From NCBI RefSeq assembly GCF_029227915.1, contig NC_079881.1:3598001-3658000 (forward strand): a stretch of DNA of 60,000 bases, in the 5' to 3' direction. A model generated the notes under the pieces. That model was given only the letters and a program-made list of their open reading frames with translations. It did not search any database and was not told the origin of the DNA. This DNA comes from Hydractinia symbiolongicarpus (taxonomy: Eukaryota; Cnidaria; Hydrozoa; Anthoathecata; Hydractiniidae). The translations under genes were made by a program, and so were the position numbers. Of this stretch, positions 37,101-60,000 are shown piece by piece; position 1 is the first letter of the stretch, and each line of letters starts with the position of its first letter.

Positions 37101-40100
37101 TTTTTCCTTTATTTGTTTAAAATAACAGACAGATGAAATTCCATGTAAAATGTATTTGCTCAAACATTAAGATATGTACTTAAACATTAGTACAATTATA
37201 TTATTGTAACCGCTTACATTTTGTACTTATTGTGTATTTGTGGATTTGAGTAAATGCTAGGGCGCTTTATCTCAAGGAGGTTGTCATGTAAACTCCTCGA
37301 GACCTCTTTAACTAAATATCGCTTGAAGTTGCATACAATGGTATTTGACAGAATAGCATTTCTTCATTTACTTTGATTTAGTTTAAGAATTATATCCTTA
37401 TTTTTTAGTCACCATTGATCCACACAAATCAGGACTTTGTTTATATCCAGCTGGCGCTCTCTGTTACAGAAATGGAACAATGAAAGGTTTTATCACTCTA
37501 AAAGCACCTGAGGTATTTCATGGAGACGCCGATATTTCAGTTGGCGTGTTTGGATTGGAAGGGTCGAAACCTGGGGCAGCTGCAGCAGGTGTTATGCTAT
37601 CTCACAGGGTAAGAAGACGTTTAGAGCGTACTTAGCTATCTGAAGTAGCGTAACAAAGAATAGGATGTAACGTCATTGCATCATCAATGATACCAAAACT
37701 GATAGATCTAACGTGCATGAAATTGTCTGGTACCTGTCAAAAATACTTTGCGTCTGGGCCATCCAAAAGAGAAGTTAGAGGATAAGAAGGAGGATCAGTC
37801 CAAATTGACAAATGCGGACTCGGGGAAGCGCATGTGTTTAGGCATATATAAACACTCTTTCCATAACATTTTCTAGGATATGCAATAATGAAAATGCAAT
37901 AAGAAAAATGCCAGGACTAAAGGATGCAGTATTTAAAAAATTTTTTTTGGCTCTTCCGACCCCTTTGGAGAAGGTTAAAAGATTGAATAAATAAACATAG
38001 TTGAAAATCAACTCTTTGTTTTTTGTGATTTCTAAGACTTATATTCACAGGTAATTGGACTTGATCAAATGGGATATGGCAGAATTCTTGGACAATGTCA
38101 ACTTGGAGCTAAATTATTCTACTGCATGTGGATGACAGTTGCTCAGGATTATGATGATTTTGTGTGTGTCAATTTCGTCGATCTTCCACAGCTACCAAAA
38201 GACTTACCACAAACAGAGAAAGAACATAAGGAGTTCATTAGAACAAGAATCTTAGAAAGAGATAATCGCGAATTAGCTACTGTAAGTGTTTTTGCATGAT
38301 TAAAAAAAAAGGATTTCGTTTATTTTAAGGTTAAAAAGTTTCTCGGCAGAAAATTTCGTGATTTTTTTCCAATCAATGCAAAAATAATAGTCGAGAAAAA
38401 GGGAGAGAAACTTTTCAGGTAGAAATATTTCGCGAGAAAGAAATGCAAATTTCTGGTATGAGACCATACTATTTTGCAAATTTTGTGATTTTTTTTTTAT
38501 TCTTGAGTTAAAAAAAAAACTCTCGCGATCAGTAAATATGGAATACGTCTCAATAAGGAGTGATAAGCGTAAACTGTAAATTTTTTAGCAATTTGATAAT
38601 ATATTGCACGATCTTTTTATCGCCTCTTTCATCGTGAACTTCTGCCTTATTTTTCATTTGGGACGGTCCCAAACACAAATTTCGCAAGAAGAGTCAAAAA
38701 TCGCGAAATTTTCTGTCCACGAAACTTTCTTACCTTGAAATGTTTCATGGTCGTTTAGCTTTGACTATGTACCATAATCACGTTAAAATATAGTACATGC
38801 AGTGACAAAATGCGACCTTTCATATAAGTTTATATACTTGTTTGTTCTACCAACAACAGGACTACCATGCTATGAAGTATCTATCCATTATTGGTCCAGA
38901 TTGTTTAGTAAATTCATTCGTGGTCAACATTGCTGGAAATTCTGTTAATTTAGAAGCTCTCAACCAATTACAGAAAGATATTTTCAACGAAACGAACGGT
39001 AAGTGTGTAAAACTGAAATCTTAAGATGGCTCATAACTTCGTTTCAGGTCCCTTTTCTTTTCTTAATGTTGAGCAACTAAGAAAAATAGAAACTCCACCC
39101 CTCTACTGTGAATGGTTATATAATCCAAAATTTCCAGCTTCATTCCGTCCTTTTTCAGCAAGATTTTTCCACACCTCTGGTTTGCTGACAAGACGGTTCC
39201 ATAAAAAACGATGCAGGAAAGGTTGAGCTTGGATTTCATGGCATCTCAACCCGCTATTTTTCGCGTCTGATATCCAAAAAAAAAAGTTCATACATCTTCA
39301 ACAACCTAAGCAAACTGAGAAACCTGGACATATTAATTGAAAATATACTTAAAGTTTTTGCTTCTCTAGGACTTTCTGTTGCTATCACACTTAAGTTACT
39401 GACCGATAGCCTTGTGGTAGAGTGTTCGCTTTCAGTGCGGGAGGTCTTGGGTTCAAACCCCGGCCGAGTCATGCCAGAGACTATAAAAGTGTGAATCTAT
39501 CCTTTCTGCTTAGCGCTCAGCATGAGAATAGGATTGATACCTTAGACGGTTGTCTAGTTGAACGATTGCTGTGCTTTCACGACTTTCGTAGCTCAAATGG
39601 GAGCTTTAAATGCGCTAGGACCCCCTTCGCAGGACCCTCGTTGATAGCAGTACCAATAGGAACTGAAGAGGCTATCCTGGGTAAATAATAGTAATAATAA
39701 TAATAATAACTTCCGCAAAAATTGAATAAACTTATTAGCAAAATGGATTGGCTTAAAAACTTAAACACAAGCTTCGTGAATATTTTCTTTTAAAGAAAAT
39801 TAAACAATATCAAGGAAAATTATGTAGGAGTTACTTTTAAATATAATTTTTTTTCAAAACACTTTTTACAGTAACAGTTGGGCAACCAGCAAAACGAGTT
39901 CCACTTTTTCTGACAACATCAGTGATCAATCCTGACACGTACGGAGAAGCAGCTGAACAACTGAAAAATCGATTAAACATTACAGTAAATGGTGACGTAA
40001 ATTTCTTACGAAATACTTGTATGAATCCATTCCAGTGCAGTGACAAGGTGACCGAGACTGGCAAACACTTTAGAAATATCGTCATGAATTGCATTGGCGG

Positions 40101-43000
40101 TGTAAGTAGCTAGTACATTATCAACTTTTATCAACTTGAATATTTTTATTAACAACGTCTATCTATGCCTGTTTGGTTTTTCATGTGTCCGCGACACACA
40201 AAAAACCAAACAGGCTAACCTTTGTGAAATAACATAGAAGGAAGAGTGTGCGGATTGATGATGATAAACGGGGTATTTTTAGCAACCGTTACAAGAATCA
40301 CTGCAGCGCTGTTTGTAAAGTACAACTGCGAAAAAAACAATTCTAGTCAGTTCGAGTACTATCAGAATTCCACTCTATGCATGGAAAGCCTCACCAGTTA
40401 TTTAAATTGGACATGTTTCTTTCTTCAACATCTACAATGTGTATATATTCATAGTTTTCATCACCTTACAAAGACATATACTTCCAAATTTTACAATTCG
40501 CGCAAATTTTTCTTAACATTACAGACACTTTTAATTTAGCTGGAGGTCGGTGGTTTTGGTGATCCAGCAGTGTATCACACATTCGTTGTGTGTGGACGAA
40601 TGAACAAATATGGAAAAATCTTTCTGGATTACATCCCTTCATTTACTAGTGCAGGCAAACAATATCATGTAATTTTAACGATGACATGTGTCACAGACAC
40701 GGATCGTGACTTTTTTAGGTACGGACGAAAATATCCTTTTATATTATTTGTGTTACTTCATTGCTGGTTGTTGCAAATCCTATAAGAAATTGTAGAATTA
40801 AAAAAACGCTTGGGAAAATCCTGGAATTTAATTCTATTGAAGATTTGTTTTATTCTTTTATCATATTGGCAATACTAAATACTAGTCGTGTGCCTCGCTA
40901 CTGCTGTTACCTTTTACCGTGACAGACGTATACGGGTATTATAATATAGGCTAGTCGGTAGTCGGTGGATAAAACCATGAGTTCGCCCGAATTTCATATA
41001 TAGCATTTCGTGTTTCCGTAACATGATTTTTTCTCGCCCGTGAAACAATCCACGAAATTCGCCGTCCCAATTATTTCGCGCACTGTTATTTCGCAAAACA
41101 TGCAATGATCGTCCCAGGAAAAATACCGCAGAAAATCAGTAAATACTACACATTTTCCTTTTTTTATACCACAGTTTATCGGAAGTGGTGTTACGCCGAT
41201 TTCTCGTAAAATTTATATATTTGCGCATTTTTGCGGCGTGTTTAGTGTTAAGAAAGAAGCTTGTAAATAGCGTTTAAATAAGCTAAATTTGATATTTTCT
41301 TACACTTTTTATTCAGTTAAAAACATATTAAGAACTATTTCAGGATAAAATAAGCAAATCCAGTTTCAGACAGGAAATAAAATATATAAAGTAAATTCCT
41401 AATTCATGTTAAGAAAAAATTCACTTACAAAATCTTTCTAAAATTTATTGCTCTCTTCTTCTTATCAAAAACTTGCTTTTGTTAATTTTATTAAAAAGGC
41501 GCGAATAATTAAGCCTTTTTTAAGGAAATAGGCAACGCAAAGTTAATTGTCCGTAACTTTGACCGTGCACGTATTCATAATAAAAAAACTTCATCGAGGG
41601 AACAAAAACTAACTACTAATGACTTTTGTATAAGAATTTTTAAATTGAACAAAAGCTTTTGTTAAAACCACAAAAAAGAAAAAATAATTATATTTCGCAT
41701 ATCGTGTTCCGTAGCACAACTTTTTCTCGTTGGTTGTGGATTTTCCAGAACCAACTCCAGATCTTTTTCCTATTGCGCCGTAACCCATTGAAAAAAGGGT
41801 AATATACACAAGTTTTTGTTGTTTTTGCAGACCTACATTTTCTTGTTGAATTCAGATCTTTAATATATGATTTTAGGACTGCACAAAAGTTTAGTCAATC
41901 TACATTTTTCGTCAAAACAAAAACCCCATTAAGGATGAAAAGTTTCTTACGAAGTTCGAAAAGTTGCATCATGGAAGTGTTTCAAGGTAGTTGCAACTTT
42001 TTTTTACATCTTCTTCTTCTTCTTCTTCTTCTTCTTTTTCTTCTTTTTCTTCTTCTTCTTATTTGTTTAATATTGTTGTTATTGTTTTTTATAATTGAAA
42101 TGCACTATATTTTATTGCTAACTTTTTATCGTCATAGAAAAACCTTGCGGAAACAAACTATTCGACATTGACATGACGGTTGATGAAGTGTTTAGATACA
42201 ATCACTTGGAAAGTTTACAAGCTAGTAAATACATTGAGTATCCTGACCAGCAGGCCTACTTCTTGTATGGTGACACAAAACAAGCATTTATTTCACATGT
42301 ACCAAGCAAATCACCTGACTTTCACCAGGTTTGTGTTGATTTTTTACTGTCTTAAGAATTTGTAACCTTTCAAGAAATGGACATTCTACTAAGTTTTGAG
42401 ATTTTTCATGAACGGAATTAATCAAATTAGCCATATAACTTTAGCAAGATTAAACAAGCCAGATAACTGTCATTACAGCTAGACGCTCCAACCTAACCTA
42501 TTTGAACGATCAAATAAATTTATTACTCCATGGACTGAGTATCTTTTCTCTGTTTTGTTTGCTCTCGTAAAACTCACAAGACTTTCTATTCTCGTAAAAT
42601 TAGCGGCATCACATATTGGATATTAGCAATCCTATTTCAGTTATATTTTTAGCTGGTGATATATTTTTACAGTTCGTCAAATATTGGCAAAATTGTGACT
42701 AAGTTATCATGAATATCTTTAGTGTTTTGTTTAATAATGTCCGAAAACTCTTAAAAGGATTGTTACGTTTTTGTAGTTGTTTCTCTTGTCGCTGTTGTGC
42801 TGTTTTTTTGTTTTTTGTTGTCGTCGTCATCATTGTTGGCGTTGCCGACCTTTTCGACGTTGTTGTATTTTTTTGTCGCTGTTGTCGTTTTGTCGCTATT
42901 GTCGTTTTTGTTGTTGTTGTTGTCGTCGTCATCATTGTTGGTGTTGCCGACCTTTTCGACGTTCTTGTATTTTTTTGTCGCTATTGTCGTTTTTGTCGCT

Positions 43001-43035
<35 letters not shown>

Positions 43036-43371
43036 CGTCACCGTTATTATCGTTATTTTTGTTCTTATTGTTGTGCTTTCAGTTTAGCACAATTCTTTAC
43101 ATTCTCTTACCGGCATTGATTGTTTCACTAATAGGTAATTGAACTTGATGAGGTACCACACAGCGTTACAACAGAAATGTTAGACCTTGGCGTAATCATC
43201 AACATCCGAAAAGTATCTGGACGTCCATTGAAAATAAGAGGTTCTATTTCTGACCCATTACATCATAATAGTTACACTGTTTCATACATGGGCATGCAAA
43301 AGACACCTTGTCAAACAAGTATATCGTTTGCACGAAAAAATGCAAAACTTTGGTTTGATGGCAATATTTAA
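34165..43371 (+). CDS. PLP-dependent tyrosine-decarboxylase-like enzyme, multi-exon, 5' incomplete
   Basis: Fourteen exons join in frame with GT-AG introns: 34165-34447, 34921-35224, 35498-35670, 35868-36054, 36426-36565, 36838-37018, 37409-37608, 38051-38281, 38860-38998, 39872-40101, 40540-40718, 41877-41986, 42138-42328, 43135-43371 (stop TAA). They give about 928 residues; the start exon is missing. It is a group II PLP decarboxylase: SPWAHITSCGSIAN (substrate/PLP pocket), HYSWPKSA (ring-stacking His), HVDAAWGGYF (PLP aspartate) and TIDPHKSG (Schiff-base Lys). The order and wording fit bacterial tyrosine decarboxylase (about 620 residues) better than animal AADC. Exons 9-11 still match that family's C-terminal part. 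Exons 12-14 add about 180 residues I do not recognise. The expected reaction is tyrosine (or a related aromatic acid) to amine plus CO2. Introns hold a SINE, a MITE and hairpins. Confidence 0.88.
34744..34945 (+). repeat. Tandem duplication of a splice acceptor and exon start
   Basis: The last 70 or so intron bases and the first 25 exon bases of decarboxylase exon 2 occur twice, 105 bp apart. Both copies read CTTGATATTGCAG at the acceptor (ending 34815 and 34920), then A/G-rich plus CATATGA. The upstream copy would encode KHMILEQWF followed by a possible donor TTTGTAAAT, or run into a TAA at 34861. The downstream copy is the one that keeps the conserved protein. Confidence 0.7.
36655..36825. 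repeat. Degenerate ATTATAGACCGGTGT repeats
   Basis: Short imperfect repeats (TTATAGACCGG, TTATGGACCGATGTG, TTATAGACCGGTGTTTATTAG) just before decarboxylase exon 6. They show no coding capacity. Confidence 0.5.
38326..38740. mobile_element. MITE in decarboxylase intron 8
   Basis: About 415 bp with imperfect 38-bp terminal inverted repeats: AAGGTTAAAAAGTTTCTCGG with CAGAAAATTTCGTGATTTTT on the left, and the reverse complement AAGGTAAGAAAGTTTCGTGG with ACAGAAAATTTCGCGATTTT on the right. There is no ORF. Confidence 0.7.
39401..39712 (+). mobile_element. tRNA-derived SINE (SINE-1) in decarboxylase intron 9
   Basis: The tRNA-like head 39401-39471 has A box TAGCCTTGTGGTAGAGTG and B box GGGTTCAAACC, the internal RNA polymerase III promoter. 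The body contains the block CGTAGCTCAAATGGGAGC (39587-39604) shared with two other SINEs here. The 3' end reads GAGGCTATCCTGGGTAAAT followed by a TAA microsatellite. It is not a functional tRNA gene because the head passes straight into unrelated body sequence. Confidence 0.85.
40167..40215. repeat. Strong hairpin in decarboxylase intron 10
   Basis: GCCTGTTTGGTTTTT pairs perfectly with AAAAACCAAACAGGC, and an inner TGTGTC/GACACA stem extends it, so nearly all 49 bases pair. It lies 65 bases after an exon. Confidence 0.75.
40880..41070 (+). repeat. CCCGTGG hairpin repeat, diverged
   Basis: Contains ACTAGTCGTGTGCC, GACAGACGTATACGGGTATT, a second TAGTCGG block and TTCGCCCG. The hairpin is decayed. 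It lies in decarboxylase intron 11. Confidence 0.55.
42008..42062. repeat. CTT microsatellite
   Basis: About 50 bases of CTT with a few CTTTTT interruptions, in decarboxylase intron 12. Confidence 0.9.
42817..43060. repeat. 102-bp duplication and TTG/TCG microsatellite
   Basis: Two copies of a unit beginning GTTGTCGTCGTCATCATTG start at 42817 and 42919, followed by a TTG run. Long open frames here on both strands are low-complexity artefacts. It lies in decarboxylase intron 13. Confidence 0.85.
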
Positions 43372-45834
43372 ATTTAAACACCTGATTGTTTCGAGCAGAG
43401 AATTTCCGCAACAGCTTATCCATCAAGTGCGTACTTTACAAAGGAAATCCTCTTCATCCCAAGCCTATTTGCTTTTCAATTGAGTAATGCTTTATTGAAA
43501 CGAAAAAAGGTTGATAGGATCAAGTTTTAAATTATCAAGGATATAGCTAATATACTCTATATTTATGTTTATTTACATTTATCATAATAATTATTTGTAT
43601 ACATTACTATTAATTTACAATTGTTATAAGATTTTGTCAATATTTTTCTAAGGGCTGGCCTACATTAGGAAAAAATAGACATTAGCGTATGCCGTAAATA
43701 TAAACCGTAATTATTACAGCGCAGTGTAAATCCTTATAAGAACGTGTGATATAAACGAGGTAAGTATTATGTTGTCTTGCTTAACTCTTATTCTTAAATA
43801 GAGGTTTGCGCAAGAGGTTTTAAAGATTATAAATGATGAGATAAACTGTGTGTATACTGCAGAACCGCTAAGCCAAACATGCAGACAACTAAAACATTTC
43901 TCTAAAATGCTCAGAAAGTATTTTGTTTTTGTTTTTGAAAAAGCGAATGTTCGTAATAATTAGCGGTTGTATAATAGGTATCATTACTTAGTGATCGAGG
44001 GTATGTAGTTTATTTTATTTTTAATTTATTTTTTAATGCTGAAAATAGAAATAAAAAGGGTAGATATATATCAAGAATGTTTTATTTTATATGTGAATAA
44101 AAAATAAGAGAAAAAATGTGATTCATGGTTTTCCAAATGACCTGCATTCGTTGTTTGTCTCAATACAATTTTTAAAACATAATTTTTTTAAAATAAATTT
44201 TAAATAAATCTTAAATGCAACCAAATTAGTTGGAATAATTATTTTCATTTTGTATGAATCTCAACTTACACTATATTTTCGAATATACTATTTGGGGTAC
44301 TAATGGCAGCCTTTTCCAAATAAAAGTCAAACCAGCTATCATGAAATGAATGAAAGGAAATAGTCACATAAATTTTTGCTGATGTCGGCATTTTTTAACG
44401 TCATCACAACATTTAAATTTGTCTACAATTGTTAAGCCTGCTTAAAATCCATTTGTCTTAAGATTATAAAGTTTCTGATAGAGAAATAGTTAATTAACAT
44501 CCGTAACTTCCGTTTTTTTGTTGTTTTTTCAACCGGAAGTTGTTATAAGTATAAAGAGCTAATCACAATCCAAAAGAAAGTTGTTATACTTTACCGATAA
44601 AAAGTCTCACAGAAATATAAGGGGTAGTTTTGAACATTGGCTCATAACTGGTGGTATTGGAATGTTTGACATCTGATATCTGATCAATAAGTTAAAAAAC
44701 TCATTTGTGCAGTTATGAACCATAGCGCAAAAATGTTAAAGAAAATAGCAGGGAGAAAATATAAATACATTAATTTTTGCGCGGGTTGGTATAGCACGCA
44801 TTTAATTTCTTGTGTCCTCCACACGTGTTCCACACCTCTCAATGTATCGCACATTTTTCGAAATCAAGTGTTTTAACTTGTTACAATACAAGATTGTATG
44901 GCTAGGTACACCATCATTAAACTGAGTCGTAGTTGAGATCTGATTAATGTTGTAACTTTTTATCTTTCTTTTCATGTATATCCTGCCTTGTTTTCTTATC
45001 ACAAATCTTGCTGACACTTTAACTATGATACCTGACTAACGAGAACAGCTTGAAGATATACCTTCTTTACACGAAATCAGTATAAGAAAAGTCAGACTTA
45101 GAAAACTAAATTTTTAAGAACTTTTATGAAACTTTAGCTGGCTGAGAGAATCTCTGGCATAAAGAAACTTATACATAGAAAGTGCCGAGATGTACATTTT
45201 TTTCTTTTCAAACCTCTATGGTTTTACAAAAGGCCACTTTGAACACGTAAAAATACGGGTGATAATACTAGAGGTATTGAGCTTTGCATATAAATGTACA
45301 CTTAATAATAACACTCGCCAAATTTAGTTAGAAATTACAAAATTTTGGCGACATGTTTTTTTAAAAGAATACCGAAATGCTAACCCGGCTGGTCAATATT
45401 ATTATTTTAATTGTTTTAAACAATACCTCTATTGCTTTTGACCTAAGATCTCTGTCAGACATTCTTATAAAATCAGACATAAGCGCGTAATTCTTTTACT
45501 GATTAAACATTTTAACTGACTTCTTTTGTTGTTTGTGCTATGAATTTACATAGCCTCAGAAGAACTGGTCTGTTACGGTTCCGTGCCAAGCCTGTCCCCT
45601 TTTGTTATACTAAAACTTTCCAGCGGTCGTTCGTGCGCAGCCACGTTGATAAGAAAGACCCAAAAAAGTAGATTTTTCACATATAGGCAGTAAATACCAC
45701 AAAGCTAAACGTTTGTTACGTCTTTAGATAAAATGACAGGCTGTACAAAACATTTCTGAATGAGCAAAAATACACGGTGAAAATAATAAAGCACTCGGAA
45801 GCACATACACATATTTCGCACTTTTGTATATAAG
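43372..45834. other. Intergenic between convergent genes
   Basis: It holds the 3' ends of the decarboxylase (+) and U2AF2 (-). An AATAAA on the plus strand occurs at 44096, but it is far from the stop and may not be the one used. No gene is supported between them. Confidence 0.4.
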
Positions 45835-58186
<12,352 letters not shown>

Positions 58187-58470
58187 CTAAAAAAATATAC
58201 CTTAAATAAAGAAGCAAAACATACATTAAATAATTCAGCATATGCAACAAAAAATATGCAATAAATAAAGCATTTAAAAATAACTAGAAACATAAAATGT
58301 AAAATAATAAATAATATGGCCAACCTGATTAGCTTTAGGGGCCATTGAAGAAATATGTTTATCTATATTTTTCCAGAAAAAGGTTGTTAGAAGTTATTTT
58401 AAATAAAAAGCAGTTTATCCTAAGTTACACTTGACTTGAAAATAGTTAATTGAATAAAACCACAGCAACC
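58187..58470. other. U2AF2 first visible intron
   Basis: Intron sequence upstream (in gene sense) of the RS-domain exon. The start exon should be encoded at higher coordinates, but I found no minus-strand match to the U2AF65 N-terminus up to 60000. Confidence 0.4.
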
Positions 58471-58822
58471 GTGGCGCCGTAGATTAGTGGTTATAGCTCT
58501 CGTACTCTGTGCGGGAGACCGGGGTTCGATTCCTCTTGACAGCGATTCAACATGGGCGAGTGAATGTTACCATAGCCCCGGGTTAACCCAAGCCATGTGA
58601 GGGAAATTGGGAAGATGGCACACTGTGTGGGCCGTTGGATATTGCCGGGAGTTGTCTAGTAGAGCGCGGGCTCTAATTGGGTCTGCATAACTCAAAATAA
58701 GCATTAAATACTCTAGGACTCTCCATCTACGCCATGGCCCTTCCTGGAAATAATAGACAGGGTATATCCCTCGATATTTGTGAGGCTAGCCATGTAAAAT
58801 ATGCACATCTATCTATCTATCT
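58471..58822 (+). mobile_element. tRNA-derived SINE (SINE-3)
   Basis: The head has A box TAGATTAGTGGTTATAGC and B box GGGTTCGATTCC. The body holds the block GCATAACTCAAAATAAGC then ATTAAATACTCTAGGAC (58685-58719), a relative of the SINE-1 and SINE-2 blocks. The 3' end has GTGAGGCTAGCCATGTAAAA and an ATCT microsatellite. The anticodon-arm region is not tRNA-like, so it is not a tRNA gene. Confidence 0.85.
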
Positions 58823-59332
58823 AACCATCAGTTATGACCACATCCCCTAACCTAACACATTTACAATATGAATAGCCTGGCTTGAAAAGTCAAAGAAAAA
58901 AAATCAATCCATAAAATTCAATCCAAAGCTACGAAAGTCAATTTTAGTGCCATTTATCTGTCGTTTTAGAAGCAGCTCTTTGCACCTGGCCTATCACAGC
59001 TTTCAGATTACTTCTTTTTGTTGTCTTAGCCACTCAATTTTTAGGGGCTACCTAAACTCCCCTGGACTCTGGGGATTAAGTGATGCTAAATTGTGTTAAA
59101 AGGACATGGAAACGAATTTCTCTTCACGAATTGTAAAATCCTGGCAAAAAATCTAGATAGCCAATAAACCAATTTTTGTGAGGATTTCAGGAAGCAAACA
59201 TGTCATGTTTTCAGTAGGTAGCCAATCAAAAAGGTGCCTTTATGAATGAACCAATCTGCATTTTTTTTTATTATTATTTTGAGTTTAAGATTTTTTATAC
59301 TTATCTTTGACACGAGTTCAAACAACAAGCAT
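58823..59332. other. Intergenic or intronic, nothing seen
   Basis: No gene or clear repeat. It may still be intron of U2AF2 if the start exon lies beyond the window. Confidence 0.3.
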
Positions 59333-59468
59333 GAGGGTGCCGATAAGCCGCATACGCCGTAAAAAGTGCGGGCGTTTTTGGGCGAGTTCAACGTTTTGCC
59401 CGGAAAAAAAAGACAGACACTAATATGATTCAAAAAACTATTAAAATTAAAATAAACTTACTATGTCA
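59333..59468. mobile_element. GAGGGTGCCGAT MITE, copy C (one end)
   Basis: GAGGGTGCCGATAAGCC with CGCCGTAAAAAGTGCGGGCG, followed by the ACAGACACTAATATGATTC stretch. It is clearly homologous to the first 190 bp of copy A at 13132. The opposite terminus is absent. Confidence 0.7.
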
Positions 59469-59479
59469 GTCTTGGTAAA

Positions 59480-59800
59480 CACTTAATTAGGCGATGGTAG
59501 GCTAATTAAGGCATACCACCTATTTAGGCGACTCATTGTAGCCTAGTTAGGCCATATGTAACCTAGTTAAGACATTACAATATTTAATGGCTTTTCACAC
59601 ATTCCTAAGAAAAAATCGCAAAAAAATCTTTGTTCAGAATGGATAGTCTACGCGACCATGATTCCAAAATGTTAAAATGAAATATATAACCTAAATCTCC
59701 GTCCAAACCATGCTAGCATGGAAAACGGACGTTAAGCCGAGAATGATGATGATGATGATGATGAATTAGGTTAAGTGTCGCCTATTTAGGTGACGTTTTC
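59480..59800. repeat. TAGGC-rich repeat cluster and (ATG)n tail
   Basis: Irregular CCTATTTAGGCGAC, CCTAGTTAGGCC and CTAATTAGGC units lie at 59485-59570 and again at 59775-59795. Between them, CATGCTAGCATGGAAAACGG at about 59711 and an ATGATG run to 59764 form a SINE/LINE-type 3' tail like that at 4519. Confidence 0.5.
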
Positions 59801-60000
59801 GTCCGCCATATTTATTTTTTCCCTGCAGCGTGAATGGCTGAAATCGATTATTTAAAACAACGAATAGTGCCACACAAGATTTGGGCCATAAGTTACCAAA
59901 GCGCGATGCAAATAAGACGATAATTGGTCAAAATTATCTGCAAAGTTGACAGATTTGATTCACATAAAAATTGTAGTGTGAAACGCAATGATTTCGACGT
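59801..60000. other. Right flank, nothing seen
   Basis: AT-rich DNA, with no gene or clear repeat. Confidence 0.3.

Noticed and set aside
39422-39688. Open frame containing GGLGFKPRPSHARDYKSV
   Set aside because: It is a reading of the tRNA-like head and body of SINE-1, not a gene.
42699-43142. Several overlapping open frames of 78-136 residues on both strands
   Set aside because: They come from the TTG/TCG/CTT repeats in a decarboxylase intron and are Ser/Leu/Val- or Thr-rich low-complexity reads.
58471-58545. tRNA-like sequence with good A and B boxes
   Set aside because: The anticodon arm is not tRNA-like and the sequence continues into a SINE body and ATCT tail; the same applies at 39401 and 54333.

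Overview
This is animal nuclear DNA, and a cnidarian, probably a hydrozoan, is the best guess. It is AT-rich and gene-poor. Its genes are split by GT-AG introns, and it is full of short inverted-repeat transposons, tRNA-derived SINEs and decayed retroelements. The hydrozoan placement rests on the gene complement (a beta-helix/multi-membrane receptor-like protein, single-coding-exon GT10 fucosyltransferases, a TyrDC-like decarboxylase) and on repeat types I associate with cnidarians. It is an inference, not a database result.

Layout. 0-5.5 kb: repeats, including a TTAA-flanked piggyBac-type MITE, a 2.8-kb element with 149-bp terminal inverted repeats and an AACGTT-rich inner element. 5.8-9.0 kb (+): a long beta-helix plus multi-membrane protein gene interrupted by two in-frame stop codons. 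9-15.9 kb: intergenic DNA with MITEs. 15.9-19.0 kb (+): two tandem 385-residue alpha-1,3-fucosyltransferase genes whose last 327 coding bases have been homogenised. 19-34 kb: intergenic DNA with a broken LINE (20.3-22.3 kb), an antisense DIRS-type reverse transcriptase relic (24.0-24.9 kb), hairpin repeats and small tandem arrays. 34.2-43.4 kb (+): a PLP-dependent, tyrosine-decarboxylase-like gene of at least 15 exons, 14 of them placed here. 45.8-58.2 kb (-): U2AF2, the large subunit of the U2 snRNP auxiliary factor, in 12 placed exons with the start exon missing. 58.2-60 kb: a SINE and MITEs.

The four intact genes and the one disrupted gene do not form an obvious shared pathway. The fucosyltransferases act on glycans in the Golgi, the decarboxylase would make an aromatic amine in the cytosol, and U2AF2 is a core splicing factor. 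The most interesting local signals are the nonsense-interrupted receptor-like gene, the conversion tract that stops exactly at the fucosyltransferase stop codons, a duplicated splice acceptor in the decarboxylase gene, a GC-AG intron in U2AF2, and three SINEs with different tRNA heads but a common body. I found no CRISPR array, rRNA gene or functional tRNA gene.
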